This document shows, one piece after another, positions 44,253 to 54,302 of a stretch of DNA of 64,000 nt. The number at the start of each line of letters is the position of its first letter. Within the stretch, counting starts at the first letter, position 1. This stretch comes from Clusia tigrina. Lineage: Eukaryota > Arthropoda > Insecta > Diptera > Clusiidae. The position numbers and the translations under genes are program-made. The notes below the pieces were generated by a model. It made no database searches. It was not told the origin of the DNA and saw only the letters and a program-made list of their open reading frames with translations. The DNA lies in NCBI GenBank assembly GCA_920105625.2, contig OV050030.1, positions 345,712,977 to 345,776,976 of the forward strand, read 5' to 3'.

Positions 44253-45177
44253 CAAGTTTTTTAATAGATATGTATGTATGTATGTATGTACGTATGTAAA
44301 TATATTTTGCGTATTTGGAGCACGTGTGCGTTATATTATAATTAAAATATTTTTATGTGATAAGAGTTGAGACTGTATACTCGTATATGTTCTAATGCAA
44401 ATTTTTGTTAGTTGATGAGTATGTGAATGTGTTTTTGAAAAAATGTAGTTTCACAACATTATGCAATTCATAAATCAAATAGATAAAAGGTATTATAAAT
44501 GAATACAATTATTTGAATAACAACAATTCTAATAACAACAACACTACAACTGATAGTATAAATAATTAATAATATAAATAATTATTATATACATATAATA
44601 AAATATCAATATGTTTTGGATTCAAACATTAAAGCAAAGCGATAAATTTTGTATTTGTCAGGGTGCATGGTCGCATTTTAGTATTGCACAAATTGTTGTA
44701 GTAGACAATTTGTTAGAAGTATTTGTCACACCAGAAGATGGATATAAGTGTTTATTATTATCTATACGAAGAGGTGAAACACATCCATATACAATACCCC
44801 TTGAATGAACATATTCAACACGACAACATGTTCAATTTGAAATTAAGGGCGGGACAATAACCATTACAGTAGTGGTAGCAAAACAAAAAACACCAAACAA
44901 TTTCCAACATCATGTCCATTTAACGATATAGACGATTTATATACTGGAAAGTATTATAATAATCATAGCATTGATGAAGATTTAAATCTTTTAAAATTCT
45001 TCGAAGAGGATAGTTTGCACCCCACTGCAAGAACAACAAAAGCAACAACAACAATAACAACACCAACAACAGCATCATCATATACAAAAAAAATTATAAA
45101 AAAATGTAAACCTAAAATTTTCTGTGAATAATGTCTTAAAATAAAAAGATAACAAATTTTTGGAAAAAATTTTTATT
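44253..45177. other. Region between gypsy and piggyBac elements
   Basis: Starts with a (TATG)n-like microsatellite (44270-44300) and a ~50-bp segment similar to 32865-32897. Apart from the unknown ORF at 44611-45131, nothing was recognised. Confidence 0.5.
44611..45131 (+). pseudogene. Unknown protein, interrupted
   Basis: The first frame, 44611-44808, encodes 65 residues beginning MFWIQTLKQSDKFCICQGAW. It contains hydrophobic strand-like stretches (IVVVDNLLEVFVTPEDGY) and ends HPYTIPLE at a TGA. Beyond the stop, the same frame continues QFEIKGGTITITVVV. Shifted frames then contain an acidic stretch and a Thr-rich tail (TTKATTTITTPTT) with KKIIKKCKPKIFCE at the end. Codon-like composition and length suggest a decayed gene, but I do not recognise a family. 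It abuts the left end of the piggyBac element but is not part of its usual structure. Confidence 0.3.
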
Positions 45178-45195
45178 TTATCCCTTTAATGTCAA

Positions 45196-45567
45196 ATGTT
45201 GCTTATAGGCAACATTGTATATTTTCGGTCATAGTTACTACAGTTTTTGATATTTTTGCTAACGGTTTTTCTCCAACTAAAATTAACATGTGTGAGCATT
45301 TGTTTATGATGTTACATTTTAAAAATCATTACAAGTGTTAATTTGAGAGCGAGTTGAAGTGGGGTTCAGATGTGTGGAAAAAAAATCCGAAAAAGTTGTT
45401 TTTTACAAAAGTTCAAATAAAATCTAAATACGCAAGAATTTTTTTATAAAAAGTGAATTTTATTATAAATAACAGGTAAGAAAATGAAATAAAGTTTCCA
45501 AAACTTAAAAAAGTTGTTATTGTTATGTCAGGAATTTCATGAACACAATGTTGCTTATAGGCAACAT
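45196..45567 (+). repeat. Two subterminal palindromes of the piggyBac element
   Basis: ATGTTGCTTATAGGCAACAT at 45196-45215 and again at 45548-45567, each with perfect 7-bp arms (ATGTTGC/GCAACAT). Possible transposase-binding or hairpin sites. A partial AAGCAACAT lies near the right end at about 47583. Confidence 0.85.
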
Positions 45568-45611
45568 TTGTCCATAGTAGCAATAATTTTAGTTTTGTTT
45601 TTTGTTTAGAA

Positions 45612-47420
45612 ATGCGCCCAAAAGGTCTCACAGAAAGAGAAATAAAACAAATTTTCGATTTCGAGTGGAATAATTCTGATGATGAAGAAGGTGAAGAAGA
45701 AGAAGAGTTATATGATGCCAATTTGGAGAGAGTCATTGAAGAAACAATTGATCAGGTAAGTGTTATTACATTTTAGTTAGTTATATATTTAGTTATATTG
45801 ATCTAATAAAATCCCGTACAGGAAAAGAAAAGAGGAGAAAACGTTGAAATAAATTTGATTACCAGAATTATTGCAGAAGATGAACATGCTGATAAAGAAA
45901 TTGAAAATGAAGGGGATATAGAAAATATCGTCACGGAAAGTTTTGAAAAAATCAATCTGGAGGGTTTGAGATGGAGGAACACGAGCCTACCCGATTGCAA
46001 AACTGGGATTGCTTGGAAAGAAGAAACAGTTTGTCGAGAAATCAAAGATCCAATAAAATATTTCAGTGAGTTCTTCGATGATGAAGGTATAAAGAAGATT
46101 TGCAACGAAACAAATCTATATTCGATGCAAACGAAAGGTGTAGAACTAAATTGTTTACCATTCGAGATCAAACGATTCTTCGGTGCACTTCTTTATTTAG
46201 GCGTAATACAAGTTCCAAATTTACGAATGGCTTGGATGCCAAACTTCAAATTATCAGCTGTTGCAGATTCTTTATCAAGAGCACGCTTTGAGAAAATCAA
46301 AGAATCTTTTCACATAAATGATAATACGTTGAGTCGGAACGTGGATCACCTAATTACGACAAACTTTATAAAATACGACCATTACTGGATAATGAAAGAG
46401 AAATGCAACAAAATAGACCAGGAGGAGCACCAGAGCATTGATGAACAAATGATTAAATATAAAGGATGTCACAAACTAAAACAATACCTACCAATGAAGC
46501 CCAATAAGTGGGGTTTTAAAATGTTTACAAGAGCTGGAGTTTCAGGTATAGTATACGATTTTGCTCTCTATGTAGGAGAAGGAACGTGTCCATCTTTTGG
46601 ATTAGGGATCTCATCAGATATTGTGTTGCACTTAGCTTCTAATGTTCCACAAAAGAAAAATTATAAATTATTTTTCGAAAATTGGTTCACTTCAATAAGT
46701 TTGATGATTGCGCTAAAGGAAAAATGTATTTTAGCAGCAGGAAGAATTCGAAGCCATCGAATGAAACACTGTAGCCTTATGAATGGAAAGGAGCTCATGA
46801 AAAAAGGTCGTGGATCGTATGATTTTAAATTTGAGACAGCATATAATTTAGTTGCCTGTCGCTGGTACGACAACAAGAGCGTTCAACTAGTCTCAAATTA
46901 TATAGCTGAAAATCCAGTTTCAGAATGCAACCGTTGGTCTCGTAAACAAAAGAAGTATATGAATATACCTAGACCTGCTATTGTTGAATGTTATAACAAG
47001 CATATGGGAGGCGTAGACCTGGCTGACATGTTGTTAGAGTTGTATAAAATCAAAATCGAAGAAATGGTGTATGCGTATTGTATACTGGTGCCTCAGCACA
47101 GCAGTAGTCAATAGCTGGTTGTTGTATAGAAGAGACCTTAAAAATCAAGACGGAAGAACACGAACCTTCTACACGCGTCTGATATAGCACCAGTAAACCA
47201 ACGCAGAAGAGGTCGCCCATCAGCAATCCTTCCAAGCATGCAATCTGATTCACCGTCACCAGCGTCTCCAGCACCATCTGACATTTCAAACGTTTCGTCA
47301 CAAAGTCAACAAAGCGATCATACATATCGGAACCTCCAAAATCCATGCTTCTTCATCAAGTTGGTCATTGGGTTGAATGGGTACCAAAAGGAAGGTGTAG
47401 ATTATGCCAAACCGGTATTC
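45612..47420 (+). pseudogene. piggyBac transposase with a probable 66-nt intron
   Basis: Exon 1, 45612-45755: MRPKGLTEREIKQIFDFEW then an acidic stretch, ending in frame at CAG. GTAAGT at 45756 and AG at 45820-45821 bound a 66-nt intron in phase 0. Exon 2 opens at 45822 and stays open to about 47060. Catalytic triad of the family: Asp in SIDEQMIKYKG (46440-46442), the second position reads Glu (FFENWFTS, 46677-46679) where piggyBac has Asp, and Asp in GGVDLADMLLE (47016-47018). A frameshift near 47055-47065 breaks the reading. The C-terminal cysteine-rich finger (CRLCQTGILKSKC) is found in other frames near 47395-47440. Confidence 0.8.
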
Positions 47421-47744
47421 TAAAATCAAAATGTTCAAAATATAAGGTATACTTATGTTGTAATCCACAAAAAAATTGTTTTGTGTCATATCACACATGG
47501 AATGTATAAAAAATTGATAAAAATAACATAAAATATCAATGTTTCTTTGTGTTTTAAAATGTACCACCAATGCTCAATGATTTTAAGCAACATCTCATAA
47601 CGGAAAAACCAGAAATTATAGAGGCTTGAAATTAATATCAGTTCATATTCAAGGCTCAAACAATAACCTAATATATTCAAAATATTTTTAATCACGCCCA
47701 CTTTAATTCTGACATGAAAGGGTTATTTCAAAATAATTAATTAA

Positions 47745-48055
47745 ATATAAATATAAATATAAAAAATAAAAATATTTATATTATTCAAGGGAATATTTCC
47801 CAATTTCGCAGATGAAGACCTTCGTCTTCATCACCTTCTTCAGATTAATCCCAGCTTCTTCGCTGGGATTTAACTGGAATTGCAGCAATCTCATCTGGAG
47901 GAGTTCCTCCATCTCTGGGGCATCCCAGCACGCTTTTGCGAATCTTGGAGCGAATAGTACCGCTTCATCATATTCTTTCCAATATGCTGGTGCTTCCGTG
48001 TTGATATATGCAGCTTCCATGTTTATTGTTTTCTGTTTTCTGTTTATTCTAGAAT
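47745..48055 (-). repeat. ~300-bp repeat unit L with a 79-aa ORF
   Basis: Duplicates 48690-49020. Unit L follows the piggyBac right end and runs up to the third DD41D copy at 48056. It contains the ORF at 47781-48020. Confidence 0.8.
47781..48020 (-). CDS. Unknown 79-aa protein, copy L
   Basis: Minus-strand ORF starting MEAAYINTEAPAYWKEYDEA, followed by KACWDAPEMEELLQMRL and ending KTKVFICEIGKYSLE. It is also joined in frame to the DD41D fragment upstream, which I regard as accidental. The paralogue at 48744-48989 keeps the block CWDAPEME-LLQMRL exactly, which argues for past protein-level constraint. No family recognised. Confidence 0.4.
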   Translation of the reverse strand: MEAAYINTEAPAYWKEYDEAVLFAPRFAKACWDAPEMEELLQMRLLQFQLNPSEEAGINLKKVMKTKVFICEIGKYSLE

Positions 48056-48636
48056 TCCGCCAAATAATTTTTTTTTTTTTAACAGGGCGCAAAACATCGA
48101 GTGTAGCTTCGGCTGTGTGGCACGTAGCGCCGTCCTGTTGAAACCATATGTTGCCATTATCCTCCTCTTCAATTTTTGTGAACAAAAATTCGTTCAACAT
48201 GGCCCGATAACGATCGCCATTGACTGTAACGGCCACTCCTTGCTCATTTTCGAAGAAAAATGGCCCAATTATGCCTCTGGACCAAAATCCGCACCAAACA
48301 GTGACTCGTTTTGGGTGCATCGGCTTTTCAATGTATGCGTGCGGGTTTTCTGTGCCCCAAATGCGACAATTTTGCTTGCTTACATACCCGCCAAGATCAA
48401 AATGAGCTTCATTTGAAAAGATGATTTTTTTGGCAAATGATTTTTTTGGCATTCTGCAACATTACCATGATTTTCCAAGTAATGTCGCATTATTTCCCAG
48501 TATTGTTCAAGCATATACACAACCATATTCGTTCAGCGGAAGGATAAAACTAATTATCTGTCAAATCAGACATGAGCTAAGTGTTACCATTCACGAAATA
48601 AGCACTAGTTAAAACGTTAAATGGCGGACCCGTTAT
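48056..48636 (-). mobile_element. DD41D ('rosa'-like) element, copy 3, deleted
   Basis: Same family as 22529-23353: the right end on the minus strand reads ATAACGGGTCCGCCA. The catalytic part (48452-48100) encodes FDLGGYVSKQNCRIWG and IWFQQDGATCHTAEA, then DVLRPV. The coding region stops at the same point as copy 1, followed by an A-run and ATTTGGCGG; the last few bases of the left end are lost. The N-terminus keeps MVVYMLEQYWEIMRHYL but is joined by a deletion to the core, unlike copy 1. Confidence 0.85.
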
Positions 48637-48689
48637 AAATAAAAAATAACAAACAAATTTTTTGAACATTTTTATTTTTAATTTAAAAT

Positions 48690-49020
48690 ATTTATTATTA
48701 TTATTTTTAAATATAAATAATAAAATAAAAATATTTATATTTATTACTCTAGGAAATATTTCCCTATTTCACAAATGAAGACCATCGTCTTCATCACCTT
48801 CGTTAAATTCACCCCAGCTTCTTTGCTGGGATTGAATTAAAATTCCTGCAGTCTCATCTGGAGGAGTTTCTCCATCTCTGGGGCATCCCAGCACGCTTTG
48901 GAAAACTTCGGATCGAATTGGACCGCTTCGTCATATTGTTTAAAATATGCTGGTGCCTCCGCGTTGGTATGAGTAGATGTAGTTTCCATGGCGAATTTTC
49001 TGTTTTATGTTTATTCTAGA
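48690..49020 (-). repeat. ~300-bp repeat unit R
   Basis: Second copy of unit L, visibly diverged, with shared blocks CATCTCTGGGGCATCCCAGC and TGTTTATTCTAGAA. The DD41D element lies between the two units. Confidence 0.8.
48744..48989 (-). pseudogene. Unknown ~81-aa protein, copy R
   Basis: Minus strand METTSTHTNAEAPAYFKQY through KACWDAPEMEKLLQMRLQEF, one TAA stop, then NPSKEAGVNLTKVMKTMVFI. Same protein as 47781-48020 with one nonsense change. Confidence 0.4.
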
Positions 49021-49368
49021 AGAATTACTCGTATTTATATGCAAAAATCATACAGCCATATATGCGATAATAAGTAAATCATTAGCTAGAAAAAATTATT
49101 CATACGACGTACAACCATATTTGCCATAACATGTAAATATTCACATAAAACTGTTATGTTCAAATTTTCTAATCTTCGCGGATATATAAAACATAGAAAT
49201 AATAAATATTTTTTCAACATGTTTCATTCTGAAATAAATTCTATATACAAGTAATATTATTCATTTTCTGCTAGAGTGGAATAAAATAAAAATTTTTAAT
49301 ATTACTAATTAGATAGAAATGAAAACAGTAATCTATTTTAATTTTTATTAGTTATTTATTCAATATAT
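49021..49368. other. AT-rich spacer
   Basis: Nothing recognised. Over 75% A+T by eye. Confidence 0.4.
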
Positions 49369-49895
49369 TTTAGTTATAATTTGAAAATATAGTATTTTCC
49401 TCCTCTGGACTTTCATTTAAGAATTGCGTGATTAGATCTTCTTCTAAGTCTAACCAATATTTTCCTTGCTGCATACGTTTCACGATATAGATAGTGTTAA
49501 GAGGGTTATTAATGTAATTTATCTCACTAAGTGAATTAAATCGCTCAGGTAGATACAATATGATATCTTCTAAATCTGTCATCATCCGTCGTCCATATTT
49601 CGTTGAAATTGATGCTATTCCTAATATCTTCATTGGACTATCCATTACTATATTCTTGATTCCCCAAGATGGTTTGAGGTTTTACCCAAGAATTCTTCTT
49701 TCACAACTTTAAAAATATTGTTAGTAGAAGTCAACCATTTTCGTTTTTTTTCTGAAAGGATATATAAATAAAATTCAAATATAATTAAAAGTATAAAATT
49801 ATTGTATTTATGTTTCTCGACATATGTTTAGAAAGTAGTAAACTCACCAAAATGGTGAAGTTGAGTGATGAATTCTATACCATATCCATGTCTTT
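49369..49895 (-). pseudogene. Unknown protein with probable intron, beside the adintovirus
   Basis: Minus strand. A 91-codon frame (49645-49369) begins MDSPMKILGIASISTKYGRR and continues TDLEDIILYLPERFNSLSE. The reading can be extended upstream across a frameshift near 49690 to KRKWLTSTNNIFKVVKEEFL. A good 3' splice site (TTTCAG, 49752-49757) and 5' splice site (GTGAGT, 49847-49842) suggest a 96-nt intron and an exon part RHGYGIEFITQLHHF (about 49895-49848). The strand pattern (TKYG..., LEDIILYLPERF) hints at a small OB-type fold, which is inference only. It could be an adintovirus accessory gene or an independent relic. Confidence 0.35.
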
Positions 49896-49982
49896 TATAT
49901 TAAAATTTGTTCCAGTAAATGCATTTGAAAAATCAGAAATTTTCGGTTTAAGTTAGATAAGAATATATTAGGAAGACTTTTT

Positions 49983-52900
49983 TTGCGAATTTTGTGGATG
50001 TGTTTTCCATTCAAAATGGAATTTGAAGACGCATATTCTACATAAACATAACCAAGGAAATATTCATTCTAACAGACCAAAAAATCATATAGTAAAAGAA
50101 CATATAAATCAACAATTATATGAATTAATTAAACAACAGAAAGCATTAATAAAGCAACAACAACAACAATTAATTGCAGCACAAAATAAAAACCTGCAGA
50201 TAATCACACAGCAACAATATAATTGTGAGAATATGGATAATAAGAATGAAAATAATAATTCTTCAGAAGTTTCGATTTTAAACAAATCTATAAATAATGA
50301 TATTAATGAGAAAGAACCGACTTGCAGTTATAAATATTGTGAAACATGTAAGCTTAAGATATCAATGAAATCATGGTATCATCACTAGAGAACCAATCAA
50401 AATAAAAAAACAGTTGTTCACAATTAAAAGATGATTTGTATTTAGTGAAAGGGTTATATAATAATTGCATGGAACCTTATGTATTTAAAAACCGACATGA
50501 AAATATTATCGTACCAAATCCTTTCTCTAAATATGCAAAAGATGTAATATTAGAATTATTAAATAAGCAACTAGAAAAACATCAGTCATATAAATATAAT
50601 TTTCATTGGTTTTGTGAAGATATAATAAGGTTCAAACCAAACAATATTGGTGACACCAGTGATTGTGAATATGAAAAAGCAACTATAGATGTGTAATCTT
50701 TTCAAACGAAAATGATATTAGCACAAAACCTTGAAGAAATTGAACTTGAATATGATGTACATTGTTCTAATTTAATTACAAAAATGGAAGAGTTTCAAGA
50801 GAAGGATAGCGGATGGACTCTAATTAAAATAATTGAATTAAAGATTAATATTAATCAATATAAACCATTAAAGGGTTCTGCTTATATTAAATTACCTTAT
50901 AATATAGCAATGAAACATGCTTGCATTAATGTAATGAATATAAATGATGAATATTGCTTTAAATGGTCTATACTATCTGCAATAAAAAATGTGCAACATA
51001 GTAATAGATGTTCACAATATGCAGTGGATATTAAAAATGATGTGATTATGTAGGAAGTATGATATTAAACTTTACAAACTTGTCATTCCCAATGCCATTA
51101 GACCAAATCAGAAAATTTGAAGATAATAATAATATCAGCATTAATGTTTTTGGATGTTCTGAGAAAGGTAGGTCCCGATCATACCACAAAGTTGGAGAGA
51201 GATATCCATATTAATTTATTGTTTCTACAAAGCGGTGACAATTCCCATTATGTATGGATTAAAAATATATCAAGTTAAAAAGAAACAAAACACATGATTA
51301 CTATTTACAGATTAATTAAATCACAATTGACATTAAATACAAAAGCGCTACTATTATGTAACTTTTGCTTGCACCAGAAATAAAGATGTTATGTTAAAAC
51401 ATAAAGCATAGTGCAGTAAAATAGTGACCACAATGCCGATTGGTAAAAATAATGATGATATTTTAAAGTTTACTTCTTTGAGGTCTAAGTTAGATGTACC
51501 ATTTGTAATTTATGCAGATTTTGAGTGTATTTTAGAGAATGTACAGATAAATGATTCTGAAAATATTTGCAACACTAAAATACATAAGCCTATAGCATTT
51601 AGTTATTACATAAAGTGCGGTTTCAATAATAGCTTAAAGAAATTTGTAACTTATTCAGGAGAAAATTCTGCTAAGGAATTCATAGATAATTAATTAGTGA
51701 TACTAAACCTCTATATGTAAATTATTTAAATAGAATAGTACCAATGAAGTCTCTAACTTTAGAAGAAATTGAAAAACATAAAACAAATACAATTTGTCAT
51801 ATTTGTAAGCAAATAATTGATCAACACAAGGTTGCAGATCATTGTCATCTTACAGGTCAATATCGTGGACCTGCAATTCGAGTTGTAACTTAAATTTTCA
51901 AACACGTAAATTTATACCAATTTTCATCCATAATTTTTCTGGTTATGATTGTCATCTGTTTGTTAAAGAACTCGAATCATTTGAAGGACACAAATAATTC
52001 CTCTGAATAAGGAATTATATATATCACTTTCGAAAGATATTCATATTAGTGATAAAGATTTCTTTGAATTACGATTTTTAGACTCATTCAGATTTATGAA
52101 CTCATCTTTAGATGTATTAGCTAAAAATCTTGATGCTATTGATTTTAGCATTTTACACTCATTGTATACAAACATTGATGAATTTAATCTCTTGAAAAGA
52201 AAAGGTGTTTTCCCCTATGAATATATAGATTCAGTAGATCGACTTAAAGATATCAATTTACTTCACGTGAAAAATTTTTCTCCGCATTAAATAATGTAGA
52301 GTGTTCTACTGATGATTATGATCATGCTGAAAAAGGTTGGAATACTTTCAAATGCAAAACTTTACTTGATTATATGCTGGTTTATGTAAAAACAGATGTT
52401 ATACTTTTAGCAGATGTTTTTGAAAACTTTAGAAAAATGTGTAAAAATATTTATGAATTAGATCCTGTTCATTATCTAACTACACCAAGTTTATCCTGGG
52501 ATGCAATGTTGAAGACAACAGGTATTGAATTTAAATTATTTAAAGATATTAATATGTATAATTTCATTAAAAGTGGGATTAGAGATGGTATTGTTCAATG
52601 TTGTAAACGACATTCAAAGGCTAATAATAAATATCTTCCTGAATATGATCAAAGTAAATCTTCTGAATACATGATGTACTTATATGCAAATAACTTATAT
52701 GGTTGGGCAGTGTCTGAATATTTACCTTATGGTGGATTTGAATGGGTTGAGGAAATATTAAATTTTGATATTCTAACATTAACTATAAAATCACACTTTG
52801 GTTATATTTTAGAAGTTTATTTAGATTATCCTGAAAATATTCATGATAATCTAAATCAACTTACCCTTCTATGCTGAGAATAAAAAATTACATAGTAGAT

Positions 52901-53661
52901 CCAAAACTAGAAAAATGATTATAGATTTAAATAATAAACGAAATTCTATTATACATTACCGCAATCTACAACAGTGTATTGTTAATGGTTTAAAGCTTGT
53001 GAAAATTCATAGGATTTTGAAATTTAAGCAATCTAACTGGTTGAAGAATTCTGTTGATCTGAATACTTTTCATAGAACACTTGCGAAAACTGAATTTGAA
53101 AAAAATTCTTTAAATTATTAAATAATGCAGTTTATGGAAAAACAATGGAAAATGTTGAGAAATGGAAGAATGTAAAGATTGTTACTGAATGGGAAAACAA
53201 GGGAAAACATTTAGGTGCACGTGCTCTAATTGCAAGGCCAAATTTTCATAGTTCAAAATATTTTACAGATAGTATGATAGCAATACAACTTTCTCGTGAG
53301 CAAGTTGCATATAATAAACCAATATACTTGGGATTTACTGTTTAAGAATTATCAAAATTAAAAATGTATAGTTTTCACTATGATTATATGAAACCTAAAT
53401 TTAATGAAAAATTACAGTTGAACTATATGGATACAGATTCATATATATATACCATAAAATATAAATGATTATGAAGATTTTTTAATATAGAATAAAGTAT
53501 TCTATTACAAAATGTATGTCTTTAGATCAAAAGTTAATGAAATTTATACGCAACAATGGACAAAAATAATATTAAGTAATGATGATGATAAAATATATAT
53601 TAAAGAAGATAGAGTAAATACTTACGCTTGGGGACATTATAAAATTAATTGTAGTAGATAA
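49983..53661 (+). pseudogene. Protein-primed family-B DNA polymerase (pPolB), broken
   Basis: The N-terminal C2H2 finger (CEFCGCVFHSKWNLKTH, 49990-50040) is followed by a Gln/Asn-rich coiled coil, a CKLKISMKSWYHH motif, then pre-exonuclease blocks (WTLIKIIELKININQY, 50815). ExoI FVIYADFECIL (51511-51543) has its Asp and Glu. The Zn-binding CHICKQ...DHCHLTGQYRG zone is at 51800-51870, ExoII near NFSGYDCHLF (51930) and ExoIII YVKTDVILLADVF (52383). Polymerase motif A reads LYANNLYGWAVS (52680), with Tyr where the family has Asp. Motif B is NNAVYGKTMEN (about 53122-53154) and motif C NYMDTDSYIY (53415). The end RVNTYAWGHYK is at 53610. At least eight stops or shifts and an internal deletion near 53460. 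Dead enzyme. Confidence 0.9.
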
Positions 53662-53744
53662 ATTGAGTTTTATTATTTTTATTAAAATATTGTTATAATC
53701 ACATAATATATAATAAAGATTTTATTATTTTCAAAACAAAACTA

Positions 53745-54233
53745 TTATACATTGTTTTTTATTTTTACATCAATAAATTTTCTTAAAATCAAAGCATTTT
53801 TTAGCGCACAACATCCATTGTGTGCATTGCATTTAGTTATTATTGGATATTTTTTATTTAGAATTCTTAAATTATCACATCCAAATTCTTCCAAGTTGTA
53901 AACATTTTTGTTAAGTATATCTTCAATCCACATTTTTTTCTCTAATCCTTTAATATAAACTGTTGTAGACAGTAGATTTTCCTTTCAAAATTTTCGAACA
54001 TTATTAAATGAGGTGAATCCGTCATTCCACGCAAAACCATGATGATTTTTTGTTAGCCAATTTACTTATTTTTGATATTTCGGAGACAATCTTCTAAATT
54101 CAAAAGGAGGTTTAATGATAAAGCTTTTAAATTTTGTGTAGTTATAAGTAATAGCCAACTCTTCTGCTATAAATCTATTTCCATCTCCTTTAAAACCTTA
54201 CACATCTAATGTTATAAAACTATCTGAAGCCAT
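53745..54233 (-). pseudogene. Polinton-associated unknown protein
   Basis: Minus strand from MASDSFITLDV (54233) through FIAEELAITYNYTKFKSFII and VNWLTKNHHGFAWND to IYIKGLEKKMWIEDIL-like sequence, then the clean 62-codon end at 53933-53745 (NAHNGCCALKNALI). Three stops (after ITLDV, after KYQK and after VRKF). It sits convergent to pPolB and just downstream of hexon. The N-terminal LDV...FIAEELA pattern is reminiscent of an RNase H-fold first strand, but I would not assign activity. Confidence 0.5.
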
Positions 54234-54302
54234 TTAAAGGTTTGTAGTTATTAGTTCAATGGTGTATAATTTACTGAAATACATATAGATAATAGGAACT
54301 CT

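Larger units (their letters stand above)
45182..47722 (+). mobile_element. piggyBac-type element with TTAT flanks
   Basis: Ends CCCTTTAATGTCAAATG at the left and, on the minus strand, CCCTTTCATGTCAGAATTA at the right (12 of the first 13 bases agree). TTAT lies outside both (45178-45181 and 47723-47726) in place of the canonical TTAA. Two copies of the palindrome ATGTTGCTTATAGGCAACAT lie at 45196-45215 and 45548-45567. Confidence 0.85.

Noticed and set aside
45855..47114. Domesticated piggyBac-derived host gene
   Set aside because: Terminal repeats, flanking TTAT copies, a frameshift before the C-terminus and a damaged cysteine-rich finger indicate a transposon relic rather than a conserved host gene.
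47781..48452. A 223-aa fusion protein of DD41D transposase and the unknown 79-aa protein
   Set aside because: The fusion arises by chance where the DD41D element meets repeat unit L. The second unit R has the 79-aa type protein without the transposase.
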